Below are positions 40,919 to 44,413 of a DNA stretch of 44,413 bases, in pieces (position 1 is the first letter of the stretch; each line of letters opens with the position of its first letter). The notes under the pieces are model-generated. The model was not told the DNA's origin and did no database searches. It saw nothing but the letters and a program-made list of their open reading frames with translations. The position numbers and the translations under genes were made by a program. The stretch lies in contig CALCNY010000107.1 of NCBI GenBank assembly GCA_937897585.1, positions 1 through 44,413 on the forward strand. The letters run 5' to 3'. Source of the DNA: an uncultured Chitinophagaceae bacterium. GTDB taxonomy: Bacteria > Bacteroidota > Bacteroidia > Chitinophagales > Chitinophagaceae.

Positions 40919-42341
40919 CCCAATTTATGCAATAGGAATAGTAATGGGCCGATTAATTTTTCCTAATTTTTGAAAGATTTTGTCTATAAATTGCCTTCGT
41001 TTTTCATCCAATGATAGTTTCAAAATCTCTTTTCTGTTTTTCTTATTAAGAAAGCATCCTATTGCAATGCATTGGAAATTTATAGTAGAAAGTACTGGTG
41101 TGTTTTTTCTTTCACTTAATAATTTCAATCGAAACAAAGACATTAAGTTGTGTGCTACCATTATCCATCTGAAAACATGTTCTGTAGCTTGCATATCCTT
41201 CAAACAAAATCCTTCAATTCCGTATTCATATTTAAGTTCTTTAATCCTATTTTCTGCATCAGCACGCTGATTATAAATTTGCCATATTGTTGTTGGAGGA
41301 ACGTCTAGATTAGTTACAAATGCCACATATCGATACTTCTCAAATTCTTCCAATTCAGGGAAAAGTATTTTGCCACCAGCTTTCGGGTTTTCATGATAAT
41401 CCTTTCGAAGTATCACAAATCTTCTAGGTTTTTTCCATCCATCTGACTGCCACTCGAAAGAACAAAAATCCATAGTTGTATTTTTGCCTTCATCTAATGG
41501 CACCCATTTTTTTTCATCCATGATTCTTTGCCTAAGCCGGGGTTTAAAATGTGCGGCAACAATATAATTAATACCGTTATCTTCTAGTTGATTCAAGGGG
41601 TTATCACCAAAAAATCCAGAATCAGCTCGTACCAAACCTATTTTTTCTTTTGGAATTATTTCAAGTGTTTCATTGAAAAAATCTTCAAAATCTGTTAACG
41701 ATCCTGTGTTACCATTTCTCATCCATGCATTCGCTACCATCTTAAGTTCTGCAACAAATGCAAGTACTGGATGATGTGAACCTCTTCCTTTTTTATTGGG
41801 ATTGTATCCCTTGGTTACTCCTTCTTGAGCACCATAGCGTGATAACACTGTCGAGTCTATATCTAAAGTCAATTTACCTATGTCAAATTGATCAAACCAT
41901 TTTTTTTGTAGCTCTGGAAATATCGCTTTATTGTCTTCTTCTGTTTGTTTACGAAAAAATCTGCTAAACGTACTTTGACTCGCCATCCCTTTTTTCCAAC
42001 CAAACATTTTCTGTATAACTTCATCATGGCGTAAAAGACCCGAATGTGATAATCTCTTTGACCCAAGAATAACACTCATCATAAATCCTTCAATCATATC
42101 TATCGGATTATAACCTCGATTCGACTCAGGATTTTTTAATGGAAGCTCTTCTATAATACTCCTTAATCCACTCTTTAAATAAAGCTCTTGAACGATTCGT
42201 AAACCACCCCATGGCGTTATTTTTTTGTCTGAAAATTCATATGGCAGTAGGCGCATTTTTTTAGTGCAGTTTATTTTATGTGAAAACTACTAATTTTAAT
42301 GACTTTCCTCAAATTTATTCAATTCTATTGCATAAATTGGG
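40919..42341 (-). mobile_element. IS1380-like insertion sequence, intact, 1423 bp
   Basis: Perfect 17-bp terminal inverted repeats CCCAATTTATGCAATAG lie at 40919-40935 and, reversed, at 42325-42341. They are flanked by the 5-bp direct repeat TTTAA (40914-40918 and 42342-42346), the target duplication. The element carries a single full-length transposase gene whose stop codon lies inside the left inverted repeat. Intact ends, intact gene and intact target duplication imply recent insertion. Confidence 0.92.
40925..42256 (-). CDS. IS1380 family DDE transposase
   Basis: The 443-residue transposase has the RNase H-like DDE core of the IS4/IS1380 superfamily. The first catalytic Asp is in LTLDIDSTVLSRYG, followed by the IS1380-typical GYNPNKKGRGSHHP. 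The second Asp is in LVRADSGFFGDNPL, and the Glu is in YNQRADAENRIKELK (the Y-2-R-3-E-6-K pattern). The N-terminal part (LRHDEVIQKMFGWK, SQSTFSRFFRK) also matches the family. No frameshift or internal stop is seen, so it should be active. Its stop codon overlaps the left inverted repeat, and its start is about 70 bp inside the right one. Confidence 0.95.
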   Translation of the reverse strand: MRLLPYEFSDKKITPWGGLRIVQELYLKSGLRSIIEELPLKNPESNRGYNPIDMIEGFMMSVILGSKRLSHSGLLRHDEVIQKMFGWKKGMASQSTFSRFFRKQTEEDNKAIFPELQKKWFDQFDIGKLTLDIDSTVLSRYGAQEGVTKGYNPNKKGRGSHHPVLAFVAELKMVANAWMRNGNTGSLTDFEDFFNETLEIIPKEKIGLVRADSGFFGDNPLNQLEDNGINYIVAAHFKPRLRQRIMDEKKWVPLDEGKNTTMDFCSFEWQSDGWKKPRRFVILRKDYHENPKAGGKILFPELEEFEKYRYVAFVTNLDVPPTTIWQIYNQRADAENRIKELKYEYGIEGFCLKDMQATEHVFRWIMVAHNLMSLFRLKLLSERKNTPVLSTINFQCIAIGCFLNKKNRKEILKLSLDEKRRQFIDKIFQKLGKINRPITIPIA

Positions 42342-42522
42342 TTTAAACCTTTAAACGAAAAAAATCTATCGACTCAGTCTGAGACCTTCCTCAGCAATCA
42401 ACCAGCGAAGCGATTTAAACCATTAAACCAATGAAATGAATTAAACCTTTAAACGAAAGAAATTCTATCGACTCAGTCAGTGACCTTTCTCTACATCACC
42501 AAATTGTCAAATTATCAAATTG

Positions 42523-43236
42523 TCAAATCGCCCTCCCCATCTTCTCCACCAACTCCTGCTTCGACTTCGCAGTGATTGGAAATTTGGTATCAGCAACTAT
42601 AACCTGATCAGTTTCTATTTTTTTTATAAATGAATGATTGATGATGACGGATCGATTGATTCTGGTGAATGCATTTTCGGGTAATTTCTGCAGTATTTCA
42701 GAAAGTGTAGATCTAGCCACTAAAGGCTTTCCGTTTATAAGATGAATAGAAACATAATTGTCATTGCTTTCAATAAAAACAATCTCACCGATTTTTAGAT
42801 TCACATAATCATACCCTGATCTGATGATAAGATTTTCTTTTTTTACAACTTTGTCGTTGTTGTCATAATAATTGGAAATAGCGATTTCTATGGAAGCAAA
42901 TAAATCGTCCTTTGTAAATGGTTTCAAGAGATAAGAATTGGGCTTTACTGTTTTGGCCCGTTGTACGGTAGCAATATCACTGTTCGCTGTTAAAAAAATA
43001 ATCGGAAGGTTATAATTGGCTCTTACATATTCAGCCACATCAATGCCATCTTTCTGGCCACCCAGATTGATGTCCAGTAACAACAAATTGGGTTGCTCTT
43101 TTTCAATCATGTCCAATGCAGCAGTATAACCTGCAGCAGGATTCGCCACTGAATAGTTCAATTTTTTCAGCGTGTTCACAATCGTCGCAGCAATAATCAT
43201 CTCATCTTCTACAACACCGATTTTTATACCCTGCAT
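42523..43236 (-). CDS. LytTR family response regulator
   Basis: The 237-residue two-component regulator has a receiver domain at residues 1-125 with acidic residues E10 and D11, phospho-acceptor D55 (LLLLDINLGG), T83 (IIFLTAN) and K105 (LLKPF). A LytTR DNA-binding domain occupies residues ~137-237 (IVFIESNDNYVSIHL, FTRINRSVIINHSFI). It should bind a promoter as a phosphorylated dimer; target genes are unknown. The sensor kinase encoded just upstream on the same strand is its probable partner. A small zinc-ribbon-like gene separates them and ends 5 bp before this ATG. Confidence 0.95.
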   Translation of the reverse strand: MQGIKIGVVEDEMIIAATIVNTLKKLNYSVANPAAGYTAALDMIEKEQPNLLLLDINLGGQKDGIDVAEYVRANYNLPIIFLTANSDIATVQRAKTVKPNSYLLKPFTKDDLFASIEIAISNYYDNNDKVVKKENLIIRSGYDYVNLKIGEIVFIESNDNYVSIHLINGKPLVARSTLSEILQKLPENAFTRINRSVIINHSFIKKIETDQVIVADTKFPITAKSKQELVEKMGRAI

Positions 43237-43241
43237 AAATT

Positions 43242-43442
43242 TTATCTTTCTCTTATAAACAGTTCTTTTTTACATTCTTCGCATTCATAGCGTCTGGTAT
43301 TCTTTACATCACTTATGAAAACACCCAATATTTTTGAAGTAAAAGTTTTCGGGACCTCCTTCATCATGCCTTTACAAATTTTACATTGTAGCGCTCTTTT
43401 GGTTTCCTTCTCTGGTATTTGATTAATATTGAATAACGACAC
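43242..43442 (-). CDS. Small zinc-ribbon-like protein between kinase and regulator
   Basis: The 66-residue protein has two CxxC knuckles, LQCKICKGM and YECEECKKE, spaced 33 residues apart as in a zinc ribbon. The region between them is TFTSKILGVFISDVKNTRR. The only start that keeps both knuckles is GTG at 43442. It lies 76 bp after the stop of the kinase gene and 5 bp before the regulator, all on the minus strand, so it belongs to the same transcript. It may be a metal-binding accessory factor, but this is unsupported by any family match. Confidence 0.6.
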   Translation of the reverse strand: MSLFNINQIPEKETKRALQCKICKGMMKEVPKTFTSKILGVFISDVKNTRRYECEECKKELFIRER

Positions 43443-43518
43443 ATGTCAAAGTAATTTGAAATATTTTGTTTCACCTATTTTTTGGGATGAAATCGCCTTT
43501 TTCAGGGATGAAGCATTT

Positions 43519-44413
43519 TTAGTTTTCCATTTTTCGGATGCTGCTGTCTTTAAATGAAATAGTGAAAGTGCTTCCTTTTTCAAAAACATATGCTGCATGT
43601 CCCGAAAGTTGTTTTGCCAGTCCGCCAATCAAATTGATGCCAAGGGTTTTTGCATGGTCAAAATCTGGAACTTCTTTTATGCCTGGGCCATTGTCGTGAA
43701 AAGTGAGTATGAAATTTCCTTTTTTATGTTCAACTAAACTGATATCAACTATGACTTTTTGCTGATTGGCAAAAGCATATTTATATGAATTGGTCAGTAG
43801 TTCATTTACAATCAATCCCAACGGAACAGCAGTGTCTATATCAATGTACAATTCATCAAGATGCAGATTCAATACAATTTTCCTGTTATCGTTTTCATAC
43901 AATTCTGCAACCTGACCGAAAAGATCACGTAAAAAGGATTTGAATTCAATGTTACCCAGATCCTTATTCTGATATAAATTCTGATGAATCAAAGCAATGC
44001 TGCTAACCCGGCTTTGTCCTTCGTTAAAAGCATCTATAACAAAAGGGTCATTCAATTCTTCTTTTTGTAATTGCAACAAACCAGTGATGACCTGCAGATT
44101 ATTTTTCACGCGATGATGAATTTCTTTCAACAACATTTCTCTGTCTTCCAAAGCTTCAGATAAACTGTTCGTTCTTTTTTGAACCAATTTTTCAAGTCTT
44201 GCTTTGTCCTTCTTCAGTTTTTTCGTTCTGAAAAAATAAATAAGTACAAACAATATCAACATTCCAAAAAAGGAAGTAACCCAAAACCATGTATGTTCAT
44301 AAAATGGTTTTAAAATTTTTATTGGAATCAGAATCTCTTTGTCACTCCAATTGCCAGATTCCAATTGCGCCTTGATTCGCAAATTGAATTTTCCATATGG
44401 CAAGCTACTGATC
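43519..44413 (-). CDS. Sensor histidine kinase (HisKA_2 type), N-terminus beyond the window
   Basis: This is the partial C-terminal portion (about 298 codons) of a membrane sensor kinase. The first visible residues, ISSLPYGKFNLRIKA...GNWS, match the end of a Y_Y_Y domain, the usual cap of a periplasmic beta-propeller sensor. A membrane helix follows (WFWVTSFFGMLILFVLIYFF), then a coiled coil and the HisKA_2 phospho-acceptor helix (LKEIHHRVKNNLQVITGLL). The ATPase domain shows NELLTNSYKYAF (N box), DNGPG (G1) and LGINLIGGLA. The frame is open to the right edge, and a TTG at 44403 is not the real start. The LytTR regulator downstream is the likely partner. Confidence 0.93.
   Translation of the reverse strand, partial: ISSLPYGKFNLRIKAQLESGNWSDKEILIPIKILKPFYEHTWFWVTSFFGMLILFVLIYFFRTKKLKKDKARLEKLVQKRTNSLSEALEDREMLLKEIHHRVKNNLQVITGLLQLQKEELNDPFVIDAFNEGQSRVSSIALIHQNLYQNKDLGNIEFKSFLRDLFGQVAELYENDNRKIVLNLHLDELYIDIDTAVPLGLIVNELLTNSYKYAFANQQKVIVDISLVEHKKGNFILTFHDNGPGIKEVPDFDHAKTLGINLIGGLAKQLSGHAAYVFEKGSTFTISFKDSSIRKMEN

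Larger units (their letters stand above)
40870..42493. repeat. 98-bp tandem repeat, first copy split by the insertion sequence
   Basis: Unit 1 runs 40870-40918 and resumes at 42347; unit 2 starts at 42396 and runs to about 42493. Both begin AATCAACCAGCGAAGCGA and contain TTAAACCAATGAAATGA and CTATCGACTCAGTC. Removing the IS and one target copy gives a spacing of 98 bp. The intact second unit shows the sequence as it was before insertion. Confidence 0.75.

Noticed and set aside
43446..43628. 60-codon minus-strand frame over the kinase 3' end
   Set aside because: It overlaps the kinase C-terminal ATPase coding sequence in another frame, which is clearly the real one.
44401..44403. TTG as the start of the sensor kinase
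   Set aside because: The frame remains open to the window edge and the residues just before (ISS) continue a Y_Y_Y domain, so the gene extends beyond the window.
1..44413. tRNA, rRNA, riboswitch or prophage genes
   Set aside because: I looked for cloverleaf-like CCA-proximal sequences, rRNA words and phage structural genes and saw none; a covariance-model scan would be needed to exclude small RNAs.

Overview
The window looks like a chromosomal segment of a low-GC member of the Bacteroidota, probably close to the Chitinophagaceae. Four things point there. Several genes carry the Bacteroidota sigma-type -7 box TAnnTTTG just upstream of the start (asd, obg, ctaA, feoB, the M28 peptidase). Shine-Dalgarno sequences are essentially absent. 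A giant secreted protein ends in a type IX secretion (T9SS) sorting domain. Lineage-typical small families (DUF4907, IPExxxVDY, LytTR regulators) are present. I saw no rRNA, tRNA, CRISPR array or prophage. All assignments come from reading the sequence; no database search was run.

Layout, left to right. Positions 1-6.5 kb, all minus strand: a small lipoprotein, a GNAT acetyltransferase, a 124-bp tandem repeat, a membrane HAMP/class III adenylate cyclase, an aldo/keto reductase, a DUF3817 membrane protein, and a tight pair made of an unrecognised Cys-motif protein and a cytoplasmic VWA protein. Positions 6.5-8.6 kb: a lipoprotein between two long arrays of interspersed non-coding repeats. Positions 8.6-16.1 kb: feoB, a secreted M28 peptidase with PDZ domain, an IPExxxVDY protein, pterin dehydratase, a DUF6717-like protein, a second GNAT, a small Cys protein with a SprT-like protein, and asd. 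Positions 16.2-25.6 kb: a lamin-tail-domain secreted protein, a small membrane protein with a PfkB kinase, a YciO/TsaC-like protein, a GH30 glycosidase, rnhB, ctaA, a diacylglycerol-kinase-like protein and a lipoprotein. Positions 25.6-29.7 kb: obg, a SLOG-type protein and the selD-mnmH selenouridine operon. Positions 30.0-40.6 kb: a 3368-residue NHL/Kelch/Ig/Calx-beta mosaic T9SS protein behind a DUF4907 protein. Positions 40.9-42.3 kb: an intact IS1380-like insertion sequence inside a tandem repeat. Positions 42.5-44.4 kb: a LytTR response regulator, a small zinc-ribbon-like protein and a HisKA_2-type sensor kinase that runs off the window.

Functionally the region is mostly housekeeping (lysine/threonine precursor, heme A, RNase HII, Obg, tRNA selenouridine) interleaved with cell-surface and signalling genes. 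The unusual content is non-coding: at least four interspersed repeat families sit directly at gene 3' ends, including a two-hairpin element present three times. A degenerate ~170-200-bp direct repeat brackets the giant-protein locus. Among proteins, the least explained are the VWA plus Cys-motif pair and the central ~400 residues of the giant protein.
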